64,000 nt of DNA, from assembly GCF_918797505.1 (NCBI RefSeq), contig NC_092796.1, positions 55,396,851 to 55,460,850 on the forward strand, in the 5' to 3' direction. Below are positions 21,872-33,190 of this stretch, piece after piece. Every line of letters begins with the position of its first letter. Positions within the stretch are counted from its first letter, which is position 1. This DNA comes from Bemisia tabaci. Taxonomy: Eukaryota > Arthropoda > Insecta > Hemiptera > Aleyrodidae. The position numbers and the translations under genes are program-made. Under the pieces are notes generated by a model. It saw only the letters and a program-made list of their open reading frames with translations, was not told the origin of the DNA and made no database searches.

Positions 21872-22100
21872 CACTGGAAAAAAAAAAAACACATTGGATC
21901 TAGGGTCCAGACTCTTAAAAACATCGACAAGAAAAAGTACTCTTGATTCAATCAGAATCTATCTTAAATGAAGAACCAAGCCCCTTAATTTAAGCGGATT
22001 TCGTTTTGATTCAAGTAAAAATCCGATTGAATACGAGTATTTTTTCTTGTCAATGTTTTCAAGAGTCTGGACTCTAGAATCAATGTGTTTTTTTCCAGTG
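21872..22100 (+). mobile_element. Foldback MITE family A, copy 3
   Basis: CACTGG to CCAGTG with TT on both sides (2-bp duplication). 229 bp; the centre is more diverged than in other copies (e.g. 'cgttttgattcaagtaaaaa'). Confidence 0.9.
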
Positions 22101-23492
22101 TTCCAAAAACTGTAAGTCTAAAAACCAAAATTTTGTTGTGGAAACAGGGGCTCCGGTTTATTTTTTACATTGAGCCTTATGCAGGAAAACAACTTCAAAC
22201 ATTTTTTCCTCAGTTTCAACTTAAACTGGTTCCTTTCTGATGAACTCTGCCCGAATTATGTAACGCTCTAAAGGGGAGGCGGAGGGGGGTCGTGGAGAGC
22301 ATTACCCTATTTTGTTTTTACCCTGTTAAAAGGATAGCGGCCTACGTCCCAAAAGCGATACAGAGGAAGGGGGGGGGTCAAAATGCTAAAAAAGTGCGAG
22401 AGATTAGAGACGGCCCCTTTCGACGGTCTGGAATACCTGGAAAGTCAAGGAGTCCATACACTGATAAAAATATTTGTGTTAATTTTGATCAAAAAACTTT
22501 GTCACCCTGTGAAGAGTATAATCACATAGTACTAGGGTTGATTATGCCTGAATACGTTCTATCATTACTTGTTGAAAGGACACGTTACAGAAATGTGGCA
22601 CCAACGCGATGAATTTTCTGGAAAGCGTGAAAGGCATAAGAGGTCGCAATTGGCTCCTGATTGTGAGACTTGGCTTTTTAATTTGATGAGTGAAAGGTCG
22701 GATAGGATCTGGTACTGGCACGATAGGAAATTAATTTAATTAATTTGTAGGAACATAAACTTAAGAGCTTTAAGATGCTTTCCAGTCATTTATTTTTTCG
22801 TATCCGCGACTAGATTGTCTCCAAGCTGGGGTCGATCGCTACTTAGCGTTTGATGCCATTATATTTATTTTAAACATCCGCAATGAAAGGTTACGAGGTT
22901 ACGTGTGTATCCTCTTCATTCCTTGCATTTATTTCCCCTTTTTGGGTCTATTTTTCCATCTTTTAATTTATGATCACATTCTTAATCCACGAAGCACCTC
23001 CGCATACAGTCATTAAAACCGAAAGGACTTCGTGCAAACAAAAATCAGGAATTACGACCGTGTGACCATCTTTTGTATCGAGTTTTGTTTTGACGTCACA
23101 TTAGCGCGCCTCTTCATCTCATAAGTCTTTCACACGTGCGTTCCAAAATTCATAAAGCGGGCATTCCTCGTGTCATGAGCCCCCCCCCCCCCCCTTCGGG
23201 CTCCTCTCGGCTCGAACCCGACCTTTTTTGATGTTAATGAAACCCCTTCGTCCGCCGCAGTCCTAATTCCCGTAAAAAATGCAATTTTACACTTTCATGT
23301 TGCCAGCCACAAACCTTTTACGACGCTGCTCAGTATTCACGCCGGTGTCTTCGGAATCCCTCTCCTCCCTTCTTCGTCTCCATTCCAGCGCCCTCCCTTT
23401 TGTTTTCCTCCAGTTCGGCATGAGGTGCGTCCAACAACCCCGCAAGTGTGTCAGACTATGCTTAGGAATCGCTAGGAATTCGTGTGCATCCA
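22101..23492. other. Spacer with a family F fragment
   Basis: 22150-22250 matches the interior and right end of family F ('tttttacattgag.cttatgcagg', 'ctggttcctttctg.t.aactc'). G-run near 22370-22378, C-run 23181-23194. No gene recognised. Confidence 0.4.
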
Positions 23493-23640
23493 CATATGGA
23501 CCACATTTTGCAACTAGGAACTATAATTTCTGGCCCATTTTAGAAATAACAAATGTGTCATTAGTCTCCTTATGCCCGTAAGTGTTTTTACGAATTAGCT
23601 AGAAATATTAGTTCCTGAAGTGCAAAATGTTGTTCATATC
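23493..23640. mobile_element. MITE family K, copy 2
   Basis: Ends 'atatggaccacattttgcaa' and 'tgcaaaatgttgttcatat'. Internal 'aacaaatgtgtcattagtct' and 'cgtaagtgtttttac'. A reverse family N fragment ('ggaaagcat') follows to ~23700. The GTAAGT inside is part of the repeat, not a gene donor. Confidence 0.7.
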
Positions 23641-23700
23641 ATAGCCCCTCTGACGTGAAGGCCTATCTCTCTTTTCACATGAGCCGTGGAAAGCATTAAG

Positions 23701-24269
23701 TTATATTGAGCACAGGGCTCTTGTGGAAATTGAGATCAGCCCTGCGTCAGAAAATCAGGAAAAGATAAAAGTTGAAGGACAGGAAGAGTATCGGAGACTG
23801 ACTTTTATGAGAGGAGGAGGAGAGTAATGAAGACAAGCCCGATATCAATGGAAACCCTACTAAAACGATGATATTGGGATATAATTTCATGGAGAATCAG
23901 CCTTATGTATTAGGAAAAGATACGTATTTCACAGAGAAAGTATCGGACTCACTTTTAAGAGAGGGAAAAGAGAGTATTAAAATCATGAGGTTTTGCAACG
24001 TTACACGCGTGTTTCTTTAACTTTACCATCGGCGTTGAGTTTGGGATTCGGGTGGGTAAAGCTGAGAGGTCATGGTGCCCTCGGCCGGGTCCTCGACATT
24101 CACGATTTGACACGCTGGAGTCGCTGGTGTCGGTCTGTTTCGTCGTTCCGACAAATGGAACTCATTAAACGCACTCATTTCCACGCTATTTAAAATAGTT
24201 GTGTTCTTCGGTGCTTAGTTGGGGGCGCACACCACACACCCCAGTGCCCTTACCGTGCCCTCCGAGCAC
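23701..24269. other. Non-genic spacer
   Basis: Purine-rich to 23970, then mixed. Nothing recognised. Confidence 0.4.
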
Positions 24270-24277
24270 TTGTGATC

Positions 24278-24441
24278 CAGTGGCGTGGCGTGAATGATCG
24301 ATTATCGATATATCGCCATTTGAAGCTATGGTAAAGAATCGATTAATAAGGTGTTCACTGCGAACACCCTAATAATCGATCTTTTTTCATAGGTTTGAGT
24401 GGCGTATCGATCGATATATCGCAAAGCACGCTACGCCACTG
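24278..24441. mobile_element. Short hAT MITE (family U), copy 1
   Basis: CAGTGGCGTGGCGTGAATGA to cacgctacgccactg, with an exact 8-bp duplication TTGTGATC at 24270-24277 and 24442-24449. 164 bp. The centre has 'aaggtgttc.gaacaccct'. The ClaI-like 'atcgat' motifs make it strongly self-complementary. Confidence 0.95.
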
Positions 24442-24707
24442 TTGTGATCCACCTCGTCAAACGCGACCGCGGTGCAATCGACCGTTTCCTTCGAATCATC
24501 TGCTTTCTTCCGAGGCAGACGGAAAATTTCGTAGGCGAGATCCCCGCATTGACTACCAGAGCCGTATGAGACGATGAAAGCGAGGTCTCCAATACCATTT
24601 GGACGGAAAACCAGATATTGTAAAGTAGAATCAGATGTTATCTAATTTCTGCACATGGTTAATTTTTTACGTGGGAACTGAACAAAATTATGGCTCATTT
24701 GAAGTGT
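24442..24707. other. Spacer
   Basis: Begins with the right-hand target duplication of the preceding element. No other feature seen. Confidence 0.4.
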
Positions 24708-25017
24708 ACAGGGTGATTCAGGGTTAAATGGCGAGACTGCAGGAGCGTGTTCTATGGGTCAAAAGAAGACTTCTTTTGTTGTATAAAGTTTTTTTTCCAA
24801 AAATGTCCCCAGTCGGAGTTAAACTTTCGGAAAGTTAATGGTTTTTTCTGAATTTTGGCAACGGTTGTGAACCAACTCTCATGAAAATTTGTTTTAGCCT
24901 GTACTTTATGCCCTGAATTCATAATGATCTAAAAAAAATCGAAATCTCAATTTAAAGAAGGTATTTGGGGGTGTTTCGACTCCTGCAGTCTGGTCGTTTA
25001 ACTCTGGATCACCCTGT
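24708..25017. mobile_element. MITE family V (ACAGGGTGAT ends)
   Basis: Left end ACAGGGTGATTCAGGGTTAA, right end ttaactctggatcaccctgt. Inner 'actgcagga...tcctgcagt' also pairs. 310 bp. Short T flanks make the target duplication ambiguous. Confidence 0.8.
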
Positions 25018-28000
25018 TTTCTGTATAAGAGATGAAAAATTCTCAGGTAGTTTCAAGGCATAGTGTTGTTTCGATATCTGTGAAAAATAATATACCATTA
25101 AAAGCAAGTACGTAGTGTGAAACGATGCACGTATTTTCGTGGCATCAACATTTTTGTCTAAGATGCCGAATCCAAATGTTGAAGAGGAACTGATCGAAAT
25201 GAAAGCGAAACACTGTGAAGAAGAGGAGAATAGCGCGGATTCCTTGATCGGAACGAAGGAACGTGGATAAATCGCTGGAAGCAATTATCAATGCTCCTGA
25301 GCCGCTCACGTTGCCTAGTCAAACTTTTGAAGGCGAACTGATCGGAATGAAAGTAAAACACGAAAACATTTTACTACGGTTGAGGAAGCCGATTTATTTG
25401 CTATATAGATACTTTTGGGAGTATCATCTATTTCCTGTAAAATCTGAACTTGTTCGAAAAAAAAAGTTGTGAGAACGCTCGAAAACCGCCATACGCACTG
25501 TACCACCTCGATATTTCATTAAGTATTGGACTTATTTCAAACGTGTATTACCTGTCGTTATTCAGTGTGCCATTATTGTTGACGTAGAGATTCCCTTCCA
25601 TTCACACAATTGACGGTGTGTTTTTTTTATCTCAGTTGATGAGCTATCGATTTTCTCTCCAGCAGGTGGTCTGGCATACCTAATGAAGGAAAAATCGAAA
25701 AAGGCTCGGAAAATCTGTGCCGTCAGCATGGAATCTCAAATAGCCGCACCTTTCCCCTTCATTTCTGAGTTATTTGCTGTGTTTTGTCTGGATTTTTGCC
25801 GTCGCTTTTAAGTACGCACATATCTTGCGCGATTGGAGGTTAGAATTTCTTCCGTGGTCATCACATTCGATTGAATAACTTTTTAGCTGATTTTGCTCGG
25901 ACACGTCTCGCTCGGTTCTGAGAAGATTCTTCAATGAACTGTCTTCATCTAGGGAACTGAATATGATATCATTAAGTAATGTATAATATAGCAAATGGGG
26001 ATCTGGTAGCAAAAAGAAATAGACCGAATTATTTGCTAGGCTACTTTTATCAGCATTACGTTCTCTTTTTTTTATTGTGCAAATTCTGGAATTTTTTTAA
26101 AATGCGCTTATAAGGCACTTCTGCAAAGTTACAATGCCCGTGGTGAAAAAGGCGCATGCTGCGCTTGGGACGGAAAAATAGAGAAAATTCGTAATTACTT
26201 GATAAGTTACTTTATCTAAATTATTTCTCAGAAATCCATCTCTTTCTAGAATCTATCATGCTTTGTTAATCTTTTAAGCTTCAGTTAGCTGTGCCAGAGG
26301 ATTATATGAAAATATCAGCAGAACAGAGGCAATATAAGAAAATTAGAAAAAAAGCTACTATTATTCGCATATATGTTCTCTGACGAGTGAATTCCTCCGA
26401 TTTTCCCAGTCTACGATACGTAGATCTGGCAGAGGGCTTAGGCACGCACCGAGCAAATTAACATTGGAATCCTCCAAATCGGTTGTAATGCGTTCCTTTT
26501 TGCGGCACGGAAATTCAATTTGGCCCCTGCATGATCTGCCTTTTCATCCTGGGATCTGGATTTCCTGACTAGCGTCTCGTTCGCGAGCTTTTGTCGGAGG
26601 GTTCCCGACGATTTCTGCGGAAAACGTGAGACGCGAGTTCGGTAGCGTGGATGCCACGCATATGCCGTTGAAAATGATACTGGGCAGGATGGCATAAAAC
26701 GTGAGAAAGAAATGAAGGATTGAAATTCAATGAAATATTTAATAAAATTTCACGAGGCTCTGAAATAATATTTCTTACTTTCAGAGGCGTGAGTGTGCAA
26801 CCCGCACTCCAGCACACAAAAATAGAAGACAGTCACAAATTTTACATTTTGCGAAAAAATGTATAATTTTTTTGGTATCTTTCGTAAATTTCGGAAATTT
26901 ATTGAAATATTACTCGTAAAATTTCCGGTATATTTTCAGGCGCATTGCCTACACGCCTAAAAATTAGGAGCTTGCCAGCTTCTTAACTTCATTATAAATC
27001 TGCTATGGTTTTCAATAAACTTGGCAACAATGCTGCCGCCTCTCGTGGACTTGCTCTCGCGACACGGTTCTGTTCGAGGAAAAGCCGCAGCATCCTCCTC
27101 CCCCCTCCCCATTCAGGGGTGTTGTTCACGACCAAAAGCGCGCCCCGGGAAATGTTCGGATTGAACTTTGTCTGTAACTACAGCCCCCACAAGAATTTTA
27201 GCTCCAAGCCGACTATCTTTATTTTTCAAACGCAGGGTTATCAGATTGTCCAAATTTAATCGAATCCCTCCGTTATTATATTATTAAAAACTGAACAATT
27301 CTTGTAGTGAGCTATCAAGCTCGGAACGATTTCAGTTCAAGTTGTCCGGAGGTAGTCAAAAAAATTACTTTCTTACCCTGTGTCGTAATTTGGAGCTCCA
27401 GCCAACTGCTTCCACGCAGCTATAATAAAATCGTAGCGCAAACATCAATTATCTGTAGGAGAACAAGTGTTTCGCGCCTAAACTATTATGCTCAATTAAT
27501 TTCAGGATTGAAACTGGGATGAACGGATCATTAATCAAATAAGATGTTTTGAGAATCGATCAGTTCATGATTTCTAGATAATTTTTTTACCAATTTCTTA
27601 ATCAAGTTGGTCAAAATGTAATGATTTACGTATTTAAATTCGTCAAATAGCATTGTTTACCACAATGCCGTTTCCCATTTTTTTCCTTATTTGCGCCCTC
27701 CTCAGAAATTGCAGAAAAAGAAGGTTGCCAGGTTTAATTCTATGTGCCTGGTATATTCTTCTCGCCAATCTCCGGTGACTTGAACGCTTCGTTATGAAAG
27801 CAAACGGTACGATTTCTTGACACCCCTCTGATTTTTTAGAGACTATGATTCTTTTTGGGCCGCACTATTTCAGTCAATTGGATGAAGTTACATTTCACCA
27901 GAAGGTCGCGCCCGTGCTGCTGCGCAGCCCCACCCCAGAACACCCCTAATAGCCCACAGTCGAGGACCCCTGTGACCTGTGAGGTTGCGCTGCTATGACT

Positions 28001-28320
28001 GTTGATTTACTTTAAACTATTTTAAGCAGATTTTAACGTCAAAGCTGTTTTATGTGTGAACTTCCTCTTTCTTTTTTTCTTTCTTTATTCCTTCCTTCCT
28101 CCATTTCTCTCTTTTATTGATCTATATTGTTTTTAAAAAGAACTATAGCAGAGTGGACGAAGGATGTCAATGACTATCTATTTTCATTTTCTTTTCTCAC
28201 GGAGAAAGCCGAATAAGCAGTCATGGAATACAGAATGTGAGGTTGAAGTTCAACAAACTTTGTTGACGTTTTCGTGTATATTTCTGAAAAATAATGGAAA
28301 TTCTTTTTTGTCTGTTACAG
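25018..28320. other. Long non-genic stretch
   Basis: AT-rich, no repeat family recognised. Many short ORFs without motifs. 25180-25300 and 25315-25360 share 'gatcggaa..aa' and 'gaactgatcg.aatgaaagt' blocks, a weak direct repeat of ~25 bp at ~150-bp spacing. Pyrimidine-rich runs at 28066-28130. It would lie upstream or in the first intron of the candidate + strand gene. Confidence 0.4.
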
Positions 28321-28457
28321 AGAAGGGAAAACTATCGGTTATGGTGTTGAGAATCAGATAGTAGCAAGGGCTTGCGGGCCTCCAACGATCATGGGAGCTC
28401 CCCCTCTGCTCTACATTGCTGCCGCTGTAATCATTTACAGAGCTGCCGCCGAACAAG
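28321..28457 (+). CDS. Candidate signal-peptide exon of a secreted or membrane protein
   Basis: A strong acceptor (ttcttttttgtctgttacag) ends at 28320 and a consensus donor CAAG|GTAAGA follows 28457. Coding would start at ATG 28391 (A at -3, G at +4; an in-frame stop precedes it, so 28321-28390 would be 5' UTR). The 22 codons give MGAPPLLYIAAAVIIYR then AAAEQ: a hydrophobic core and an A-x-A type cleavage site, as in a signal peptide. The exon ends in phase 1, common after signal peptides in secreted and Ig-type proteins. The mature protein is unknown. Downstream candidates are at 35673-35813 and beyond. Confidence 0.4.
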
Positions 28458-28637
28458 GTAAGAAAATCCATTCCACTCTATCCGAAATCTTTCACACATC
28501 CGGAAATGCCATGCCTTTGATTTTAGTTATTTATCTCAAGTAGAGTCCACGCCAAATGAGTTGGCGAAGTTTTATAGTAAAACAGAAAATGCGTCAGCTT
28601 GTTCTCGTATCTACTTTCCACGATGAATTGAAGATAG

Positions 28638-28896
28638 ATGGATTGCATTTTGCAAAAAGGAACCACTAGCATTGCAATGTTGCTAAGATTGTGCAACTTC
28701 TTTTGTCTTGGAGGAAAAACCCGATTATCCATCAATAGTTTCTATTTTACTCGCTAAAAACTGTAAATTTAAGACAAAAATTACCATCTAAATTTCATAG
28801 TTTTTCACGATTTCCGCAATTTTATTGCCAAAGATGAAGTTGCACAATCTTAGCATCATTGCAATGCTAGTGGTTCCTTTTTGCAAAATGCAATTC
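28638..28896. mobile_element. Inverted-repeat element L
   Basis: Ends TGGATTGCATTTTGCAAAAA and complement. Arms of ~70 bp also pair 'ggaaccactagcattgcaat' and 'ctaagattgtgcaactt'. 259 bp. The outermost bases resemble family K. Confidence 0.85.
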
Positions 28897-29440
28897 AGAT
28901 TATCCTCTGTCAAACTTTATAGTAAACTTACATGGCGCTAACTCTACCAAGAAAGAATTTCCGTGATTGCCGTGAATAACTCCCTGTTTATCGAGATTTA
29001 TCAGGAAAATGATGTGTACGAAATTGCTGTCGGTGAAAACTAAAAACGACCTCGAATACGTGCATTTTCTACTAGGTGACTCAATGCGTCGGGAAGTCCT
29101 ACGCAAGCGTGGCGTGGTTTCGCGGGACAGAGCATCTTGCGCGGGTCAAAACACCCATTAACCCATACACAAGGAACGGCTGGAGCGGCCGACGGCAGCG
29201 CTGCCAAACGGGACGAGCTGGAACCCTCGCCGCCCAATGGGTCGGGTCCTGGAGATGATGAACAATACATTCCTCACAAAAATTTCAAATTCTAATGTCT
29301 ATACCTTCGCAAAATGAATGTTACGGGGTGATTCAGAAATATTTGAAGCGAAAACTTAGAGTTTCTTCATACTGAGAGTAAAGACAATACCAATCCATTT
29401 CTGATTGGTTCCCGTCTTTCAGGCCGCTACAGTGTCACAG
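28897..29440. other. Spacer with a weak minus-strand exon-like ORF
   Basis: On the minus strand, 28938-29042 is open (…VIHGNHGNSFLVELAP) and meets a GTAAGT at 28938, but the base before the donor is T and no good acceptor is seen upstream. 29100-29260 is GC-rich. No firm feature. Confidence 0.3.
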
Positions 29441-29945
29441 ACGGAGATTCGCATCCGAAAACTTGAGATCGAGCTGCCGAAGTTCGGGTCAGACATCGAG
29501 GCACTTCGGTAAGTACCGGAGTACTTCAGATGTGCGACCCGAACCCTTCGGTATACATCGAAGTACTTCAGATGTCTGACCCGAACTTCGGCAGCTGGAC
29601 CTCGAGTTTTTAGATACGTGATCCGAAAACTTCAGAGATCCGTATGACCTCAACTTCGGGTCCCACGCACGCACTGGAAAAAAAGCACATTATATCTAGA
29701 GTCCAGACTCTTAAAAACATCGACAAGAAAAAATACTCTTGATTCGATCAGATTTAAGCTTAAATCAAGAACCAAGCCTCTTAATTTGAGCGGATTTCCT
29801 TTTGATGTAAGCTTAAATCTGATTGAATCCAGAGTCCTTTTTCTTGTCAATGTTTTCAAGAGTCTGGACTCTAGATCCAATGTGTTTTTTTTTTTTTTTT
29901 TTTTTTTTTTTTTCTTCCAGTGCGAAGTTTTTTCCTCCGTGCTGA
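29441..29945. mobile_element. Foldback MITE family B, copy 2, split by family A
   Basis: Arms pair through 'gagctgccgaagttcgggtc' and its complement, and the right end 'cttcgggtcccacgcacg' matches copy 1. The outer left arm is shortened. Family A copy 4 sits inside the right end, leaving CG on both sides (…acgcaCG | CGaagtttttt…). That fixes the A-family target duplication as 2 bp. Confidence 0.8.
29672..29922 (+). mobile_element. Foldback MITE family A, copy 4 (nested in B)
   Basis: CACTGG to CCAGTG with CG duplication inside a family B element. The right arm has a ~27-nt T run (29887-29913). Confidence 0.95.
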
Positions 29946-30295
29946 TTTTTGAGCTATTTTCTACTAGGAACAGCTCTCCTTTTTGCTCTGGCTGAAGTTT
30001 GCGTCGGGCCCATTGAGGAGCGAGCCGGTTTCCCGGCGGCCGGCAACGGCGGCGGACGGAGTGGCGATCGGTGTCGCCGGGTCGGCGCGGAAAAGCCGGG
30101 AACGAGGGCGGAAAGCCGAGGAAACTCGACGGAGAGGCAGCTCGGTGGCCGTGCCGCCAATCTGTCGCTCATTAATCATGCCTCCAGCCTTCCCATAGTC
30201 GGCCGTCCATGGTGATATAATTCACGTTCCGATATTGATGCCGGCCCCGGTCCCGGCCGATGCGCTCCACGTTCCAGAATGCCGACTCCATCTCT
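29946..30295. other. CpG-rich spacer
   Basis: GC-rich with four overlapping 70-88-codon ORFs on both strands, typical of composition. No gene recognised. Confidence 0.4.
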
Positions 30296-30544
30296 GCCGT
30301 GCTAAGGAAAAACGCCGTATGAACATTCGAGAGTTGCCAAATTTCCTTTGATAAAATGTTTATTTATGAGGAAAATTATGAATATTTTTCCTTGAAATTT
30401 TCAGGAATTTTAGATCTAAATACGAAGGATATTCTCTGAGAAATTGGAAGAAAAATATTCATAAGTTTACCAGGGAATTCGTGTTTTATCGAAGAAAATT
30501 TGGCAACGCCTGAAGGTTCATACGGCGTTTTTCCTTAGCACGGC
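30296..30544 (+). mobile_element. MITE family E, copy 3
   Basis: Best-preserved copy: GCCGTGCTAAGGAAAAACGC to GCGTTTTTCCTTAGCACGGC. Inner 'cattcgagagttgccaaa' and 'tttggcaacgcctgaagg'. 249 bp. 'atctc' stands one base outside each end (tctcT / gatctc), a possible 5-bp duplication. Confidence 0.95.
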
Positions 30545-30623
30545 AGATCTCGTCCTCGTCTGCTCCTACGCTTTCCCTCTGTCCGAAGTCTCAACATTCA
30601 ACCCTCCAAGTGAAAATGACTAC

Positions 30624-30970
30624 ACTGAAAACAAAAGTTGCGGGCTAAATGGACCGAGTTTAACAGGAAGGAACCAAGCCACATCAGCTATTGCCAACTT
30701 TAACTGGGCAGTTGAATTGTTTACGAGAGAACGTTTGTTCGGATTTCTTTGGAAATGTTAAGGAGTTTGCTTCGCACCATGGAGAATTTTCATTGAAATT
30801 TGCACGAAAATCCGCACAACCGTTTTCATGTAAGAATTAAATTGCCTAATTAAATGTGGCAATAGCTGATACGTGGCTTGGTTCCCTTCTGTTTAACGCG
30901 GTCCATATAACCACACCGTTCGCTCCGGGCTTAGAGGCCGAAAATTACGGCCTGAACTTTCAGACCTTTT
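30624..30970. mobile_element. MITE family G, copy 3, split by family F
   Basis: 'cactgaaaacaaaagttgcg' on the left and 'cgctccgggcttagaggccg' on the right match the G copies. The interruption at 30649-30906 is a family F element. The right end is lost or degraded after ~30970. Confidence 0.65.
30649..30906. mobile_element. MITE family F, copy 1 (nested in G)
   Basis: Arms ATGGACCGAGTTTAACAGGA and its complement continue through 'gaaccaagccac.tcagctattgcca' (over 40 bp). 258 bp. It lies inside a family G element, so it is the younger insertion. Other copies are at 56064 and (fragment) 39533. Confidence 0.85.
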
Positions 30971-30994
30971 TTTGAGCCTATGAGTAGATTTCAG

Positions 30995-31116
30995 AGGAAA
31001 CCAGTGGCACCATCATGTTTCTCGCGAAATTTTACTCAAGGCCAAGCATCTAAATTGCAAATCCCTGGCACGTGCAAGAACTCCATTTGACATCTACATT
31101 GACGACTGTTGTCTCG
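30995..31116 (+). CDS. Candidate internal exon, unknown protein
   Basis: Acceptor-like 'gagtagatttcag' ends at 30994; donor CTCG|GTGAGT follows 31116. The 122 nt are open (phase 2 in, phase 1 out) and include HVSREILLKAKHLNCKSLAR followed by ARTPFDIYIDDCCL. The frame remains open for a further 42 codons after the donor. 'YIDD' superficially resembles the reverse-transcriptase YxDD box, but the neighbouring residues do not fit a polymerase palm. The exit phase would join the exon at 35673. The acceptor pyrimidine tract is mediocre. Confidence 0.25.
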
Positions 31117-32055
31117 GTGAGTTAAAGGGTGAGGCAATGAAAAGGCAAACTTTTCTTCAAAGAATCAGCAATAAACACATCATGAAGAGGGTTGAGCCCT
31201 CCCAGGAGGGAGAAACGTAAAAAAAAGGGCACGGAGGGTACTCCGAAAGGTGGGGGGGAGGGGAGGCTCGCCTCGAACGGCGCGATCGAAAGCGTACACT
31301 TGTTCGAATAGTTTTTATAGGCATAAGTAGAATGCAAACTAGGTTTGATGCTCCACGTTAGCGTTTAATGCCCCAACAGCGCTGTCAAATCTCGAAGGAA
31401 CCTGACTCGGAGCACGACCGAAAACCTTTTTTTCGATTCGAGGCGACAACCCTGTACCCTGTCGTCCAATCCGCGTTACGTATCCGTGTAAATGGGCTCG
31501 TCTGCCGCTTGCGACGGAATATCGATTAACGCCGTAAGGCACCGTTAAGAAATATCGAAAGGCTCGAGTTTCGAGTCTCTCGACACTGCTCCGTAAGAGC
31601 CCTCGGAAAACTATCGATTCAGCATTAAAGCCGCGAGCTGTGGATGTAAATATCCTGTGGGGTTTGCCGCGTTTTCCCGCTGGCCGCTCGGATAGCTACG
31701 GGGGAGGAGAGGAGGGGATCAGATTTGTTTGACATCTGCTTCGCATTCCGCGCGCTGTTGTATGGCAGAAGGAAAACTTTGGAGATTTCTAAGGTAAAAG
31801 TTGGAAATTTTGGGATCAGTTCTCGATGGATCCTGCGGGGAGGAACGTCTAGTTATCTTGACTTTGCTCATTATTGTTCAGTAGAAGAAAACATGTGTCA
31901 TTTACTCTCATTTCTTTGCCTCCATGACACAAAGGGCATAACTAAACTTCGAGATCAGTTTCCCATTAAGAGTGAGAGAATGTTACGGCTCGCAAGGGAA
32001 ACGCATCTATGCTTAGAGGAACTACATATACCCTCACAGAATTGCGTGCTTCATC
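31117..32055. other. Spacer
   Basis: Contains a G-run at 31252-31258 and a 149-codon ORF (31725-32174) whose end runs into family K sequence, so probably spurious. No other feature. Confidence 0.35.
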
Positions 32056-32204
32056 GTTGGATTGCAGTTCGCAATTTGGAACTACAATTTCAGGCTCAGT
32101 TTAGAAGCAACGTGTGTACCTACCGTTCAGTTCCATACGCGCACGGGTGTTTTTATGAATGGGCTAGAAATTGAAGTTCCTAATCGCAAAATGCAGTCTA
32201 ATTC
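32056..32204. mobile_element. MITE family K, copy 3
   Basis: 'ttggattgcagttcgcaatt' left, 'cctaatcgcaaaatgcagtc' right. Internal 'gaagcaacgtgtgtacc' and 'gggtgtttttatgaatgggc'. Confidence 0.7.
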
Positions 32205-32245
32205 ATTTTCTTATAATTCATTCGCATAATTCTTTTTAGCATAAA

Positions 32246-32378
32246 TAGGTCTACATTTTGCAATCAAGAACTACAATAGATTGCTCAGTTTTGAAGAAAC
32301 ATATGTACCATTAGTCTCCCCATGCACCCAAGTGTTTTTACGGATTAGCCCGAAGTTAAAATTACTAATTGCTAATTG
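32246..32378. mobile_element. MITE family K, copy 4
   Basis: 'ggtctacattttgcaatcaa' left; internal 'aaacatatgtaccattagtc' and 'caagtgtttttacggattag'. The right end abuts the next element. Together with copy 3 and the family M element it forms a run of three MITEs in 450 bp. Confidence 0.65.
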
Positions 32379-32504
32379 GCCGTATTTCCATCAAACGGAA
32401 CTATGTGCATTGTGACGTGAGCCCTGTAATGCATATATTCTCATGGGTCTCAGGGCTCATGTCTTAATGCACATAGTTCCGTTTGACAGAAATACGTCCA
32501 ATTG
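32374..32504. mobile_element. MITE family M, copy 4
   Basis: Ends aattgg / ccaatt. Arms 'cgtatttccatcaaacggaa' and 'ttccgtttgacagaaatacg' plus inner 'ctatgtgcatt..gacgtgagccctg' pair along most of its length. ~131 bp, a near-perfect hairpin. Confidence 0.85.
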
Positions 32505-33190
32505 TAATCCAATGCGTCCAGATGTTCCCTAACTTGCTTGAGAAGTGAATTTGTCTCCAACTTCACGTAAAATAATTGATGTCTACCAGTGTTCCCGACG
32601 TTCCGCGACGCGTGGCGACCGTATATCATTGAGAGCACTCAAAAACACGTTTTGCATCGCGAGTATTTTAGTATTATTTCTACACAAATGATAATTTTCC
32701 GGAAGTTGGACAACCCCGGGAAGCGATTGAAGGGGACAATGTTAACGTCACCGGCGTCGGCGCAATCTCCAGGCCAGAATCAGCGTTCGACGTCTCCTAA
32801 ACGCGGAGATTTCCGTAGCGGACCCACCCACCCCCTCCCGCCGTCTCCCCGAGGAAGGGGGCATCGCATCCTTAGGTGCGTCTCTCGGTGAGCCAATGTG
32901 TGGACGGCAGTTTGATCAAATTGTATTTAAATTAGTCGTTGATCGATAACAGCGCATCCGAGTAGAAGAATGGGCCCCCTCTCGCCCCCCGCGCCAGAGT
33001 CCCGGTGAGCCACGTCTCATTATGTACCGAGTCGGCCGGGAAAAGTCCCCGAAGGCTTCAGACGCACGGCCGGCGAGTCGGTAGCAGCCATCTCGCTGTT
33101 TTCTAATTTTCTCCGTTTTAGAGTGGATTTTTCGCCGGGATCTCCTGCTGGGACCCGCGGTTTCAATCCGCCAAGTTAATCCTGAAACTA
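32505..33190. other. Spacer
   Basis: GC-rich from ~32700. Donor-like CTCG|GTGAGC at 32888 and CCCG|GTGAGC at 33004 have no good acceptor upstream. A 100-codon ORF (32589-32891) has no recognised features. Confidence 0.35.

Noticed and set aside
23577..23584. GTAAGT donor-like site
   Set aside because: It is a fixed part of the family K repeat and has no exon before it.
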